Assembly (NCBI RefSeq): GCF_003428885.1
Contig: NZ_QQRU01000004.1
Span: 62,001 to 126,000, forward strand
Direction of reading: 5' to 3'
Length of the DNA stretch: 64,000 nt
Source of the DNA: Streptococcus sp. LQJ-218
GTDB lineage: Bacteria > Bacillota > Bacilli > Lactobacillales > Streptococcaceae
Of the stretch, positions 12,328 to 24,449 are shown piece by piece (positions within the stretch are counted from its first letter, which is position 1; each line of letters begins with the position of its first letter). The translations under genes and the position numbers were made by a program. The notes beneath the pieces were generated by a model. That model made no database searches, was not told the DNA's origin, and was given only the letters and a program-made list of their open reading frames with translations.

Positions 12328-14112
12328 ATGAAAAAACGTATTTTCTTAGCAGCAGGAGTTGCTGTACTCTCAACAGCTGTTCTAGCAGCTTGTTCATCTG
12401 CTAATGCTAATAAAGAAGCAACTAAACCAGTTACTTATGCCTATGTATTTGCATCAGATCCTGCGACTCTGGATTATACAGTTTCTGGGCAAAAGTCTAC
12501 AAAACAGATTACTGGTAATGTCATTGATGGACTACTGGAAAATGATCAATACGGGAATCTAGTACCATCAGTTGCAGAAGATTGGACTGTTTCTAAAGAT
12601 GGTTTGACTTATACCTATAAAATTCGTAAGGATATCAAGTGGTATACTAATGAAGGCGAAGAATATGGAGAAGTTAAAGCTCAGGATTTTGTAACTGGTC
12701 TGAAACACGCAGCTGACAAGAAATCAGAAGCACTTTATCTTGTACAGGATTCTATCAAAGGATTGGATGACTATGTAAATGGGAAAACAACGGATTTCTC
12801 AACCGTAGGCGTGAAAGCAACAGATGATTATACTGTTGTTTATACTTTGAACCATCCAGAATCTTTCTGGAATTCAAAAACAACAATGGGAGTCCTTGCA
12901 CCAGTCAATGAAGACTTTTTAGCTTCTAAAGGAGATGACTTTGGTAAGGCGACTGATGTAACGAGCATTCTATACAATGGGGCTTATCTTCTAAAAGGAC
13001 TTACATCTAAATCTTCTATTGAAATGACTAAAAATCAAAACTATTGGGATAAACAAAATGTCTTTATTGATGATATTAAGTTGTCTTACTTTGATGGTCA
13101 GGACGCAGATTCTCTTGGCCGTGGTTTTGATGAAGGAAATTATCCTGCAGCTCCTCTCTTTAAAAACTCTGCTAACTATGAACGGTTAAAAGAAAAATAC
13201 AAAGATAACATTATTTATAGTCAACAACTAGGAACTACTTTCTATATTTCGACGAATATTGACCGTGCTGCTTACAACCACACCGCTAAAACAAGTGATG
13301 CAGAAAAATCATCTACCAAGAAGGCTTTACTGAACAAAGATTTCCGTCAAGCTTTGGCTTTTGCTACAGATCGTAAAGCAGCTATTTCTCAAGTATTTGG
13401 GGACGAAGTAGCACCGCGTAAGTTACGTACAAGTTTCACTCCTCCAACATTTGTACAAGTAGGAGATCAAACATTTGGTCAAGTTACTAAGACAGAATTG
13501 GATAAATTGGATAATGTATGGAAAGCAGATAATGTTGTAGTTGATATTCAACAAGTTTCTGACGATGAATTGGCAAGTATGACAACTCTAGCTACCTCTA
13601 ATACTAATACTGACTGGGATATTAATGCAAATAGTGGCTGGGGACCTGATTATGCAGATCCATCAACTTATCTAGATATATTTGATCCAACATCAGGACC
13701 AAATCTTCTTGGTTCATTAGGTGTAGCACCAGGTACAGACAGCTCAGCAATCAAAGCTGTTGGGTTAGATAAGTTTAAAGAGTTAATTACTGATGCTAGT
13801 GGTGAGAAAACAGATCTTCAAAAACGTTATTCTAAGTATGCTAAGGCTCAAGCTTGGTTGTCAGATAGTGCCTTGGTGATTCCTGTACACTCAGACGGTG
13901 CTCAAATGCTAGTGACGAAAAAAGTTCCTGGCAGTGGTGCCGGTGGCTGGGTAGGTGATAAGACTAGTGAACATAGCTATAAATACCTTAAACTCCAAGA
14001 TAAGATTGTCACTACTAAAGAAATGGATGAGTTCCGCAAGAAATTTGCTGATGAAAAAGCCAAATCCAATGCTGATTATCAGAAGAACTTAGACCGTCAT
14101 ATTCAAGACTAA
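12328..14112 (+). CDS. Orphan oligopeptide ABC transporter substrate-binding lipoprotein (AmiA/AliA/AliB-like)
   Basis: 594 residues. The lipoprotein signal peptide ends in the lipobox LAAC (Cys22), so the protein is anchored to the outer face of the membrane. The SBP_bac_5 (family 5) fold is clear: GLLENDQYGNLVPSVAEDW, KDGLTYTYKIRKDIKWYT, and near the C-terminus WGPDYADPSTYLDIF. It would bind peptides and hand them to a shared Ami permease, since no permease or ATPase gene is adjacent. Compared with AmiA/AliA/AliB (about 650-660 residues) some 60-70 residues appear to be missing in frame near residue 398, just before ADNVVVDIQQ. The gene stands alone between a promoter and a terminator. Confidence 0.88.
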   Translation: MKKRIFLAAGVAVLSTAVLAACSSANANKEATKPVTYAYVFASDPATLDYTVSGQKSTKQITGNVIDGLLENDQYGNLVPSVAEDWTVSKDGLTYTYKIRKDIKWYTNEGEEYGEVKAQDFVTGLKHAADKKSEALYLVQDSIKGLDDYVNGKTTDFSTVGVKATDDYTVVYTLNHPESFWNSKTTMGVLAPVNEDFLASKGDDFGKATDVTSILYNGAYLLKGLTSKSSIEMTKNQNYWDKQNVFIDDIKLSYFDGQDADSLGRGFDEGNYPAAPLFKNSANYERLKEKYKDNIIYSQQLGTTFYISTNIDRAAYNHTAKTSDAEKSSTKKALLNKDFRQALAFATDRKAAISQVFGDEVAPRKLRTSFTPPTFVQVGDQTFGQVTKTELDKLDNVWKADNVVVDIQQVSDDELASMTTLATSNTNTDWDINANSGWGPDYADPSTYLDIFDPTSGPNLLGSLGVAPGTDSSAIKAVGLDKFKELITDASGEKTDLQKRYSKYAKAQAWLSDSALVIPVHSDGAQMLVTKKVPGSGAGGWVGDKTSEHSYKYLKLQDKIVTTKEMDEFRKKFADEKAKSNADYQKNLDRHIQD

Positions 14113-14114
14113 AC

Positions 14115-14142
14115 AAATCTCCTCTTTTGAGGAGATTTTTTA
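14115..14142 (+). terminator. Terminator of the peptide-binding lipoprotein gene
   Basis: 10-bp perfect stem AAATCTCCTC / GAGGAGATTT with a TTTT loop and a T tail. Confidence 0.9.
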
Positions 14143-14229
14143 TGTCGCTGTCTCCATGTAAGCACTTTAAAAAAGAGTTATTTTGATTCAAAAATGGTAT
14201 AATGAGAGAATAATAGAAAGGAAGTATTT

Positions 14230-15396
14230 ATGGAGCAAAAAGAGAAACATTTTAACCTATCTTGGTTTTTCAAGTGGTTTTTGGATAACAAGGCAATTAC
14301 GGTATTGTTGGTAACCTTATTATTGGGACTGAATCTTTTTATTTTAAGTAAGATTAGTTTCTTATTTTCACCTGTTTTAGACTTTTTGTCAGTTGTGATG
14401 TTGCCAGTCATTTTATCTGGTTTACTATACTATTTATTAAATCCTATAGTTGATTGGATGGAGAAACATAAAATCAAACGTGTTATAGCGATTAGTATTG
14501 TCTTTGTCATCATCGCTCTCTTTATCATTTGGGGCTTGGCAGTAGCTATTCCAAATCTACAACGTCAGGTTTTAAGTTTTGCAAGGAATGTTCCAGTCTA
14601 CCTTGAAGATGCTGATAGAGTTATTGATGATTTGGTCACCAAGCGTTTACCAGATGATTTCAGACCTCAGTTAGAACAAGTTTTGAAAAACTTCTCCAGT
14701 CAGGCTACAGTTTGGGCAAGTAAGGTTTCTTCTCAGGCAGTTAACTGGGTGAGCTCCTTTATTAGTGGGACTTCTCAAGTGATTGTTGCCTTGATTATCG
14801 TTCCTTTCATGCTTTTTTATCTCTTGCGTGATGGGAAAGACCTGCGTCACTATTTGACCCAATTTATGCCAACGAAATTGAAAGAACCTGTTGGACAAGT
14901 TTTAACAGATGTGAATCAGCAATTGTCCAACTATGTTCGAGGGCAAGTAACAGTGGCTATTATTGTAGCGGTAATGTTTATGATTTTCTTCAAAATCATT
15001 GGTCTACGCTATGCGGTTACGCTGGGGGTTACTGCTGGTATTTTAAATCTGGTTCCTTATTTAGGTAGCTTCTTAGCCATGATTCCTGCCCTAGTATTGG
15101 GCTTGATTGCCGGGCCAGTCATGCTTTTGAAAGTAGTGATTGTCTTTATCGTAGAACAAACTATTGAAGGCCGCTTTGTCTCTCCATTGATTTTGGGAAG
15201 TCAATTGAATATCCATCCTATTAATATTCTCTTTGTCTTGTTAACTTCAGGATCCATGTTTGGTATCTGGGGAGTCTTGCTCGGTATTCCAGTTTATGCC
15301 TCTGCAAAGGTTGTCATTTCAGCCATTTTTGAATGGTATAAGGTAGTTAGTGGTCTATATGAACTAGAAGGAGAGGAAGTCAAGAGTGAACAATAG
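14230..15396 (+). CDS. AI-2E family transporter (PerM/TqsA-like membrane protein)
   Basis: 388 residues with about eight hydrophobic segments: paired N-terminal helices (about 20-75), a soluble middle part (about 110-170), and a C-terminal set with LGVTAGILNLVPYLGSFLAM (about 272-291) and GSMFGIWGVLLGIP. These are the typical features of PF01594. Members export diverse solutes or act as Na+/H+ antiporters; despite the family name, autoinducer transport is shown for few. A TATAAT at 14198-14203 precedes it. The stop overlaps the start of the next gene by 11 bases, so the two are co-translated. Confidence 0.85.
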   Translation: MEQKEKHFNLSWFFKWFLDNKAITVLLVTLLLGLNLFILSKISFLFSPVLDFLSVVMLPVILSGLLYYLLNPIVDWMEKHKIKRVIAISIVFVIIALFIIWGLAVAIPNLQRQVLSFARNVPVYLEDADRVIDDLVTKRLPDDFRPQLEQVLKNFSSQATVWASKVSSQAVNWVSSFISGTSQVIVALIIVPFMLFYLLRDGKDLRHYLTQFMPTKLKEPVGQVLTDVNQQLSNYVRGQVTVAIIVAVMFMIFFKIIGLRYAVTLGVTAGILNLVPYLGSFLAMIPALVLGLIAGPVMLLKVVIVFIVEQTIEGRFVSPLILGSQLNIHPINILFVLLTSGSMFGIWGVLLGIPVYASAKVVISAIFEWYKVVSGLYELEGEEVKSEQ

Positions 15397-16615
15397 TCAA
15401 CAGATGTTACAAGCCTTGGAAGAGCAAGATTTAGCCAAGGCAGAACATTGTTTCGTCAAAGCTTTAGAAAATGATCCAAGTGACCTTCTGTATGAGTTAG
15501 CTACTTATCTTGAAGGAATTGGTTTTTATCCTCAGGCCAAGGAAATTTACCTGAAAATTGTGGAGGATTTTCCAGAAGTTCATCTTAATCTAGCAGCTAT
15601 CGCAAGCGAAGATGGTCAAATCGAAGAAGCCTTTGCTTATCTTGAGGAAATCCAAGCTGACAGTGACTGGTATGTTTCGGCTTTGGCTCTGAAAGCAGAT
15701 CTTTACCAGATGGAAGGTTTGACAGATGTAGCGCGTGAGAAATTATTGGAGGCCTTGACTTACTCAGAGGATCCCCTCTTGATATTGGGCTTAGCAGAGT
15801 TGGATAGTGAGTTGGAAAATTATCAAGAGGCTATTCAAGGCTATGCCCAGTTAGATAATCGTGCTATTTATGAGCAAACAGGCATTTCTACCTATCAACG
15901 GATTGGCTTTGCCTATGCACAGTTGGGGAAATTTGAAACGGCTACAGAGTTTTTAGAAAAAGCTCTGGAGTTAGAATACGATGATCTAACAGCTTTTGAG
16001 TTGGCCAGTCTTTACTTTGATCAAGAAGAATACCAAAAAGCTGTTCTCTACTTTAAGCAACTTGATACCATTTCACCTGACTTTGAAGGCTATGAGTATG
16101 GTTATAGTCAGGCCTTGCATAAGGAACATCAAGTTCAAGAAGCCCTGCGTATTGCTAAGCAAGGCTTGGAGAAAAATCCTTTTGAAACAAGACTCTTGTT
16201 AGCAGCTTCACAATTCTCTTATGAATTGCATGATGCTAGTGGAGCAGAGAACTATCTCCTTACTGCAAAAGAAGATGCTGAGGATACGGAAGAAATCTTA
16301 CTCCGTCTAGCCACTATTTATCTAGAGCAGAAGCGTTATGAGGATATTCTAGACTTACAAAGTGAGGAGCCAGAAAATCTTTTGACCAAGTGGATGATTG
16401 CTCGATCCTATCAAGAAATGGACGATTTGGATGCTGCCTACGAGTATTACCAAGAGTTGGTAGGAGATTTGAAGGACAATCCAGAGTTTCTGGAACACTA
16501 TATCTATCTCTTGCGTGAATTGGGATACGTTGAAGAAGCCAAAGTTAATGCTCAATCTTACTTAAAACTGGTTCCAGATGATGTGCAAATGCAAGAACTG
16601 ATTGAGAGATTGTAA
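15386..16615 (+). CDS. Tetratricopeptide repeat protein
   Basis: 409 residues built from about ten helical TPR-like repeats (for example AFAYLEEIQADSDWYVSALA and the pattern YQRIGFAYAQLGKFETATEF), strongly acidic and without signal or membrane segments, so a cytoplasmic scaffold. The GTG at 15386 is chosen because GGAGAGGAAG lies just upstream inside the preceding gene. Coupling to the AI-2E-family gene suggests a shared but unknown role. No catalytic motif is visible. Confidence 0.85.
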   Translation: MNNSQQMLQALEEQDLAKAEHCFVKALENDPSDLLYELATYLEGIGFYPQAKEIYLKIVEDFPEVHLNLAAIASEDGQIEEAFAYLEEIQADSDWYVSALALKADLYQMEGLTDVAREKLLEALTYSEDPLLILGLAELDSELENYQEAIQGYAQLDNRAIYEQTGISTYQRIGFAYAQLGKFETATEFLEKALELEYDDLTAFELASLYFDQEEYQKAVLYFKQLDTISPDFEGYEYGYSQALHKEHQVQEALRIAKQGLEKNPFETRLLLAASQFSYELHDASGAENYLLTAKEDAEDTEEILLRLATIYLEQKRYEDILDLQSEEPENLLTKWMIARSYQEMDDLDAAYEYYQELVGDLKDNPEFLEHYIYLLRELGYVEEAKVNAQSYLKLVPDDVQMQELIERL

Positions 16616-16698
16616 GAATATATTTTTAAAACTGTATCTTATTATTTTTGATAGATATAGTTTTTTCTTTTTGAAAGAGAATTTTTTTGCAAATATTC

Positions 16699-16727
16699 TT
16701 GGTTGATTTGTTTATTTATGCTATAAT
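16699..16727 (+). promoter_or_regulatory. Promoter of the broken amino-acid ABC operon
   Basis: TTGGTT (16699-16704), a 17-base spacer and TATAAT (16722-16727); AGGAGG follows before ATG 16756. The promoter looks intact although the operon is a deletion scar. Confidence 0.6.
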
Positions 16728-16755
16728 AGGAATAATTATTTTTAGGAGGTGCAGT

Positions 16756-17495
16756 ATGTCTTATTTGTTTGAGATATTACCGAGTTTATTGAGCGGTGCA
16801 AGCATGACATTGCAGGTTTTTGCACTGGTCTTGATTTTTTCTATTCCCTTGGGCGTTTTGATTGCCTTTGCCTTGCAAGTCCATTGGAAGCCCCTCCATT
16901 ATCTGATTAATATTTATATCTGGATCATGCAGGGTACACCTTTGCTTTTGCAATTGATTTTTATTTATTATGTGCTCCCAAGTATTGGAATTCGTTTGGA
17001 TCGCCTTCCTGCAGCCATCATTGCCTTTGTTCTGAATTATGCAGCTTACTTTGCTGAAATCTTCCGTGGTGGGATTGATACTATCCCTAAAGGTCAGTAT
17101 GAGGCTGCTAAGCCGGTTCCTCTGGTTATTTAGACTTTGAAGTCCAGCCAGATTTACTGAAAAATCGTATCAAAAACCAGAAGGCTAATCAGTACCAGAG
17201 TTTCAATGAAGCCTTGATTGATTTGAAGAATGATCGAATTGATGCCTTGTTGATTGACCGAGTGTATGCTAATTACTATCTTCGGTCTGAGGGGATAGTA
17301 AATGACTATAATGTCTTTTCAGCTGGATTTGAAAGTGAATCTTTTGCAGTCGGAGTTAGACCAGCAGACAAGAGATTACTACAAGCTTTAAACCAAGCCT
17401 TTATCGCACTATACCAAGACGGAAAGTTCCAAGAAATCAGCCAAAAATGGTTCGGAGAAGATGTAGCAACCAAAGAAGTGAAAAGTAGAGATTGA
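16756..17495 (+). pseudogene. Deletion scar: amino-acid ABC permease fused out of frame to a substrate-binding protein tail
   Basis: 16756-17110 encodes the first ~118 residues of a polar amino-acid ABC permease (MSYLFEILPSLLSG..., through the HisM-type AEIFRGGIDTIPKGQYEAAK signature). Near 17110-17118 the frame switches: the permease reading stops at TAG 17131. From 17115 a second frame reads GSSGYLDFE and continues to 17495 with the C-terminal third of an amino-acid-binding protein (DALLIDRVYANYY, SFAVGVRPADK, FQEISQKWFGED). The 3' half of the permease, any ATPase gene and the front of the binding protein are gone. Pneumococcus has a permease-ATPase-AatB set, as I recall, at the equivalent place. 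Not functional as a transporter. Confidence 0.88.
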
Positions 17496-17516
17496 GTTTT
17501 TACTCAGTCTCTTTTT
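17487..17516 (+). terminator. Terminator after the ABC scar
   Basis: 11-bp stem AGAGATTGAGT / ACTCAGTCTCT (one G-U pair) followed by TTTT. Confidence 0.75.
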
Positions 17517-17521
17517 GCATC

Positions 17522-17550
17522 AAAAAATCCTCTGGAAAGTACCAGAGGAT
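17522..17550 (-). terminator. lysS terminator
   Basis: 9-bp perfect stem ATCCTCTGG / CCAGAGGAT, followed on the minus strand by a run of T. Confidence 0.85.
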
Positions 17551-17556
17551 AAGAGC

Positions 17557-19056
<1,500 letters not shown>

Positions 19057-19153
19057 CTAGTTTTACTCAAAATTGAATACGATGAATCATTTTTTGCGAT
19101 ACTCCCATTTTATCATAAATAAGTAAGAAATTCACGAATAATCTTTCAAAATT

Positions 19154-19183
19154 AAAAAGAACTTGACGCTAAAATCAAGTTCT
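19154..19183 (-). terminator. Terminator of the phosphatase-ybaK-DUF368 operon
   Basis: 9-bp stem AGAACTTGA / TCAAGTTCT with an 8-base loop and a T tract on the minus strand. Confidence 0.75.
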
Positions 19184-19184
19184 G

Positions 19185-19802
19185 TTATTGATAGGAAGTA
19201 TCATTCCAAGTATCGAGAGTGAACGTTTCAAAGTTATGGGTTTCTAGAATGGTTAGGCTGGCATTTGCTAGGCCACCATTTTTACGAAGAAGTGGTTCTT
19301 TATAACCTAGAAGAGTACGAAGACTGGCAGTAAGATTAGCACCGTGACCGACAATTAGAATACGCTCAGCTGGACTATCTTTTAATGATTTGATAAATTG
19401 GATGGTCCGTTGCGTGGTGCTATAGAGGGATTCGGCTCCAAACATTTGAGTGTCAAATTGAGCAAGATTAGATCGAAAAGCTTTGATTTGTTGCGGGTAA
19501 ATAGCTTCCAAGGTTGCAATCTTCAAACCTTCCAACTTCCCCAGCTGCCATTCACGGAGATTGGGAACACTTTCTAAAGGACAGGGCGCCTGGAGTTGAC
19601 TTTGGATAATTTCAGCAGATTTGACCGCTCGAGGTAAATCACTTGAATAAATCTGATCAAAAGGAACATCCTTAAGATACTGGCCTAGCCGTTTTAGGGT
19701 TTCAATGGATTCGGGAAGAAGGGGAGAATCTCCACTAGCACCTTGAAAGCGTCCTTCTTGGTTCCAGACGGTACGACCGTGGCGGACAAAGTAGAGTTTC
19801 AT
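19185..19802 (-). CDS. Histidine phosphatase family protein (phosphoglycerate mutase-like)
   Basis: 205 residues of the branch 1 histidine phosphatase superfamily: catalytic RHGRT at residues 7-11 (phospho-accepting His8), and the second His in VGHGANLTA (about 150-158). The size and lack of the dPGM-specific regions suggest a broad phosphatase rather than the glycolytic mutase. Its start overlaps the ybaK stop, so translation is probably coupled in the DUF368-ybaK-phosphatase operon. Confidence 0.85.
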   Translation of the reverse strand: MKLYFVRHGRTVWNQEGRFQGASGDSPLLPESIETLKRLGQYLKDVPFDQIYSSDLPRAVKSAEIIQSQLQAPCPLESVPNLREWQLGKLEGLKIATLEAIYPQQIKAFRSNLAQFDTQMFGAESLYSTTQRTIQFIKSLKDSPAERILIVGHGANLTASLRTLLGYKEPLLRKNGGLANASLTILETHNFETFTLDTWNDTSYQ

Positions 19803-20284
19803 TATTTGCTGTCCTCCAAGATATCTGCAAAGTCAGCCTTTACAAAGCTAGCCAAGTCTTGTGGTGCAACGATAATGCTGTGACCGACCTCGCCTGCAGA
19901 GACAATCATTTGATCCAAGTCTAGAGCGATTTTATCGATAAAAATGGGGTAATTGTGTTTCTGACGAATTCCGACAGGATTATTGGCTCCATGAATGTAA
20001 CCAGTTGTTTTTTCCAAATCCTTTTGAGGAATCATGCTCACTTTTTTATTGCCAGAAATTTTGGCTAGTTTTTTTTCTGACAAGTGTTGAGTGATAGGGA
20101 CTATTCCGATAATGGGCCCTGTTTTATCTCCCAAAAGCGCCAAGGTTTTGAAGATTTGATCTCGTTCATAATCTTGAGGAAGTTCTCCTTCCAGGGCATT
20201 GATTTGAATCCCCTTATGTTGGATACCTGCTTTAGACAGGATTTGTTCCACTAATGTTTTTTTGATTTTAACTTTTTTTGCCAT
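19802..20284 (-). CDS. ybaK: Cys-tRNA(Pro)/Cys-tRNA deacylase YbaK
   Basis: 160 residues of the YbaK/aminoacyl-tRNA editing family. It has the KKVSMIPQKDLEKTTGYIHG segment and the GANNPVGIRQKHNYPIF motif (about 94-110), with Lys in the usual KVSM position. Hydrolyses Cys wrongly loaded on tRNA-Pro, acting in trans in the cytoplasm. Overlaps both neighbours by one base in a three-gene operon. Confidence 0.88.
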   Translation of the reverse strand: MAKKVKIKKTLVEQILSKAGIQHKGIQINALEGELPQDYERDQIFKTLALLGDKTGPIIGIVPITQHLSEKKLAKISGNKKVSMIPQKDLEKTTGYIHGANNPVGIRQKHNYPIFIDKIALDLDQMIVSAGEVGHSIIVAPQDLASFVKADFADILEDSK

Positions 20285-21126
20285 TATTTATATTTATCCT
20301 CCAATTGACTCATCCAAATACCAAGCCAGATTCCCAGTGCAAAAAAGAAGGCGATGATAACATACCCAACAAGTGAGAGTCCTGTGTACTGGATACTTTC
20401 AGCATTTCCTGCATTTGGAATTAAGATCAAAAGGGTACTTGAAAGGACGATACCGATGATGAAATGATAGACGCGTGAGTGGTAGTTATTTAAGGCATAA
20501 TCCATCAATTTTGAAAAAATGATGAGAGTTGCACCTGCCCCAATTCCAATCGGGAAGAAGGTTCCCAATAGGTCAAAGGTTTTAAAACCAGTCAACATAG
20601 GAGCATAGAGACCCAAAATTAAAAGTAGATTTGATGGACTGAGGCCAGGAACCAATACGCCAAGAGCTAGCAGTGCACCTGCTAGGACCAAATTAAGAAA
20701 GCTGGCACTTAAGGTTCCAACGACAAAATTTAAGGCATAGAGTCCTAATCCAGAAATGATAAAGGTTGCCCAGAACCAAGCTAAATCAATCTTGTCTCGG
20801 TCTGATTCTCGAGTTGATTCTTTGAGGAGGCTAGGAACTGTACCAATGATGGCACCTGCAAAGCTCCATAAGACAAAGACCTGATAATTTTCAAGCAGGT
20901 ATTCAATCGGGTAGGAAAATAAGCCGATTCCCAGAAGCATACCGAAGGCAACTGGAATAAAGTACAAAACATTTTCTTTAAAGTCCTTAAAGGGATGGGC
21001 CAAAAAACCAATCATTCGTTCATAAATTCCTAAGATTGCTGCTAAAACCCCTCCGGAAATTCCCGGTAAGATAAATCCAAGAGCAATCACAATCCCTTTA
21101 ATAAGGCGCGCTAACCATGAGAGCAT
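20284..21126 (-). CDS. DUF368 family membrane protein
   Basis: 280 residues with about eight predicted membrane helices and the DUF368 signatures GFILPGISGGVLAAILGIYE (about 17-36) and LVPGLSPSNLLLILG (about 157-171), two glycine/proline-rich re-entrant-like segments. Relatives (PopT) have been proposed as undecaprenyl-phosphate translocases in some bacteria; a lipid-carrier recycling role is possible here but not shown. First gene of its operon; AGGAAATAC precedes the ATG. Confidence 0.82.
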   Translation of the reverse strand: MLSWLARLIKGIVIALGFILPGISGGVLAAILGIYERMIGFLAHPFKDFKENVLYFIPVAFGMLLGIGLFSYPIEYLLENYQVFVLWSFAGAIIGTVPSLLKESTRESDRDKIDLAWFWATFIISGLGLYALNFVVGTLSASFLNLVLAGALLALGVLVPGLSPSNLLLILGLYAPMLTGFKTFDLLGTFFPIGIGAGATLIIFSKLMDYALNNYHSRVYHFIIGIVLSSTLLILIPNAGNAESIQYTGLSLVGYVIIAFFFALGIWLGIWMSQLEDKYK

Positions 21127-21220
21127 GTATTTCCTCCAACTATTTCTATTTCAAAAAATCCTTACTATATTGTATCACAATCTAACACAAAAAGAAAAAG
21201 CAAATGAGAAACAAATGCTT

Positions 21221-22021
21221 TTAAGGTTTTAAAAAGAGTTTTTTAAAGGTTTCTTCTTTGTTTTTGAAAGAAGAGATAACATTGATATCCAAATCGTGGT
21301 CAAAGCCAGCAATTTTTCCTTTAGATGTGTACTGGTGAATATCGTAATCTAAATCAGTCTTAGGAGTTGCTTCGTAAAATCCTGAGTCAGAACCATAGGA
21401 AGGAATCCATACAGAGGTAAACTTGTCTGTATTAATACTGTGTTCTTCCATGAAGTAGACCCCAACGTAGATGCCAATATTTTTTGCACCAAGTGATTCT
21501 AGTTTTGCTCGAAAGGCTTCAACCCCTTCGTTCATATTGGACATGGTTTTGTCTTCCACGTCTAGCCAATAGTAACTAGGAGTGTATGGTGAAGAGGCGT
21601 TATAAAATACTTCGGCAGCCTTTTCCATTTCTTGGACACTTTTTCCAGCCACAAAGGCATAGACCCCAACTGGGACATTTCGTTTTTGAAATTCGGTAAT
21701 GTGGGTTTTAAAGGCCTTATCTACCCCATTAACAAAGGAAGCATCGTTTTCTTTTGAAGACTGAGCGCCACTATGGACGCGAACGATAGCTCCAGAAATG
21801 TTTTGGGACAGAGTATCGTAATTAATTTCCTCAGGACGTTGCCAACCAGAAACATCAATCACCGGTTTATCTATATTATGTAGCGCTTGTGATTCTACTT
21901 GCGCGATATTTGACTTTGTTTTTACAGGATGGTCCTCAAAACGAGGGCGATTCAGGATTAAAATGAAAATCAAAATCCCAAAAAAACCAAATAAAATAAG
22001 CGGATTAATTTTCTTTCTCAT
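21221..22021 (-). CDS. GH25 family lysozyme, membrane-anchored or secreted
   Basis: 266 residues. An N-terminal hydrophobic segment (about 7-24, PLILFGFFGILIFILIL) has no clear signal-peptidase site, so it may act as an anchor. The GH25 domain (about 50-266) has VIDVSGWQRPEEI at its start (first acidic pair) and the catalytic DxE in YYWLDVED, ending in YDIHQYTSKGKIAGFDHDLD. It would cleave the muramic acid-glucosamine bond of cell wall. It has no choline-binding repeats, unlike LytC. Divergent from glmU. Confidence 0.87.
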   Translation of the reverse strand: MRKKINPLILFGFFGILIFILILNRPRFEDHPVKTKSNIAQVESQALHNIDKPVIDVSGWQRPEEINYDTLSQNISGAIVRVHSGAQSSKENDASFVNGVDKAFKTHITEFQKRNVPVGVYAFVAGKSVQEMEKAAEVFYNASSPYTPSYYWLDVEDKTMSNMNEGVEAFRAKLESLGAKNIGIYVGVYFMEEHSINTDKFTSVWIPSYGSDSGFYEATPKTDLDYDIHQYTSKGKIAGFDHDLDINVISSFKNKEETFKKLFLKP

Positions 22022-22160
22022 ACCTCATAATTTTACCTTAAAAATGAGAAAAAATCAAAAAAAATACTCAAAAAATGGATTAAGAAAGGACTTTAGAGCA
22101 TTTTTTTATTCAAGAGCGCGGAATGATTTGAAATATGGTATAATAAAAGGGAATTTCTAG

Positions 22161-23555
<1,395 letters not shown>

Positions 23556-23564
23556 GAGCCTATC

Positions 23565-24110
23565 ATGGAATTTGAAGAAAAAACGCTTAGCCGAAAAGAA
23601 ATCTATCAAGGGCCCATTTTTAAACTGGTCCAAGATCAGGTTGAATTACCAGAAGGTAAGGGAACAGCCCAACGGGATTTGATTTTCCACAATGGAGCTG
23701 TCTGTGTTTTAGCAGTAACGGATGAACAAAAACTCATCTTGGTCAAGCAGTACCGCAAAGCTATCGAGGCAGTCTCTTACGAAATTCCAGCTGGAAAATT
23801 GGAAGTAGGAGAAAATACAGATCCTGTCGCAGCAGCCCTTCGTGAATTAGAGGAAGAAACAGCCTATACAGGGACATTAGAACTCTTGTATGATTTTTAT
23901 TCAGCCATTGGTTTTTGTAATGAGAAGTTAAAATTATACCTAGCCAGTGATTTGAAAAAGGTGAAAAATCCACGTCCGCAGGATGAAGATGAAACCTTGG
24001 AAGTCCTTGAAGTGAGCTTAGAAGAAGCCGAAGAATTAATCCAATCAGGTCATATCTGTGATGCCAAGACAATTATGGCTGTTCAGTATTGGGAATTGCA
24101 GAAAAGATAG
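23565..24110 (+). CDS. Nudix hydrolase, ADP-ribose pyrophosphatase type
   Basis: 181 residues with the Nudix box [19 protein letters not shown] plus EEE (about 76-99). Upstream lie the ADP-ribose-type features [18 protein letters not shown] (EIPAG just before the box). Cleaves nucleoside diphosphate-X compounds, likely ADP-ribose, to AMP and sugar phosphate. It starts 9 bases after glmU with AGGAGCC, so it is co-transcribed. Confidence 0.9.
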   Translation: MEFEEKTLSRKEIYQGPIFKLVQDQVELPEGKGTAQRDLIFHNGAVCVLAVTDEQKLILVKQYRKAIEAVSYEIPAGKLEVGENTDPVAAALRELEEETAYTGTLELLYDFYSAIGFCNEKLKLYLASDLKKVKNPRPQDEDETLEVLEVSLEEAEELIQSGHICDAKTIMAVQYWELQKR

Positions 24111-24121
24111 AGGAGGTCAGT

Positions 24122-24433
24122 ATGGGTAAACCTTTATTAACGGATGAAATGATTGCAAGAGCTAATAGAGGCGAAAAAATTTCAGGTCCCCCTTTGCTAG
24201 ATGATGAGGAGACTAAGATTTTACCAACCTCTTCTTCTCGTTTTGGTTATGCCAATTCTAAGGATCATGGATTTAGCCAGGAAACCTTGAAGATTCAGGT
24301 CGAACCGTCTATTCATAAAAGCCGTCGCATTGAAAATACAAAGAGAAATGTCTTCAACTCTAAATTGAATAAAATTTTATTCGTAGTCATCTTTCTCCTG
24401 ATTTTGCTTATCTTAGCAATGAAACTGTTGTAA
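24122..24433 (+). CDS. macP: MacP, membrane cofactor of PBP2a
   Basis: 103 residues: a basic/acidic cytoplasmic part with [19 protein letters not shown] at the start, and one C-terminal membrane helix (about 83-103, [20 protein letters not shown]). The position between the nudix gene and mtnN matches pneumococcal macP, which activates the class A penicillin-binding protein PBP2a. The StkP target there is a threonine near position 32; here Thr31 in DDEETKIL is the candidate. ATG 24122 follows AGAGGAGGTCAGT, which is why the longer upstream start is rejected. Assignment rests on recall of synteny and sequence. Confidence 0.8.
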   Translation: MGKPLLTDEMIARANRGEKISGPPLLDDEETKILPTSSSRFGYANSKDHGFSQETLKIQVEPSIHKSRRIENTKRNVFNSKLNKILFVVIFLLILLILAMKLL

Positions 24434-24449
24434 TAGAAAAGGAATTGAA

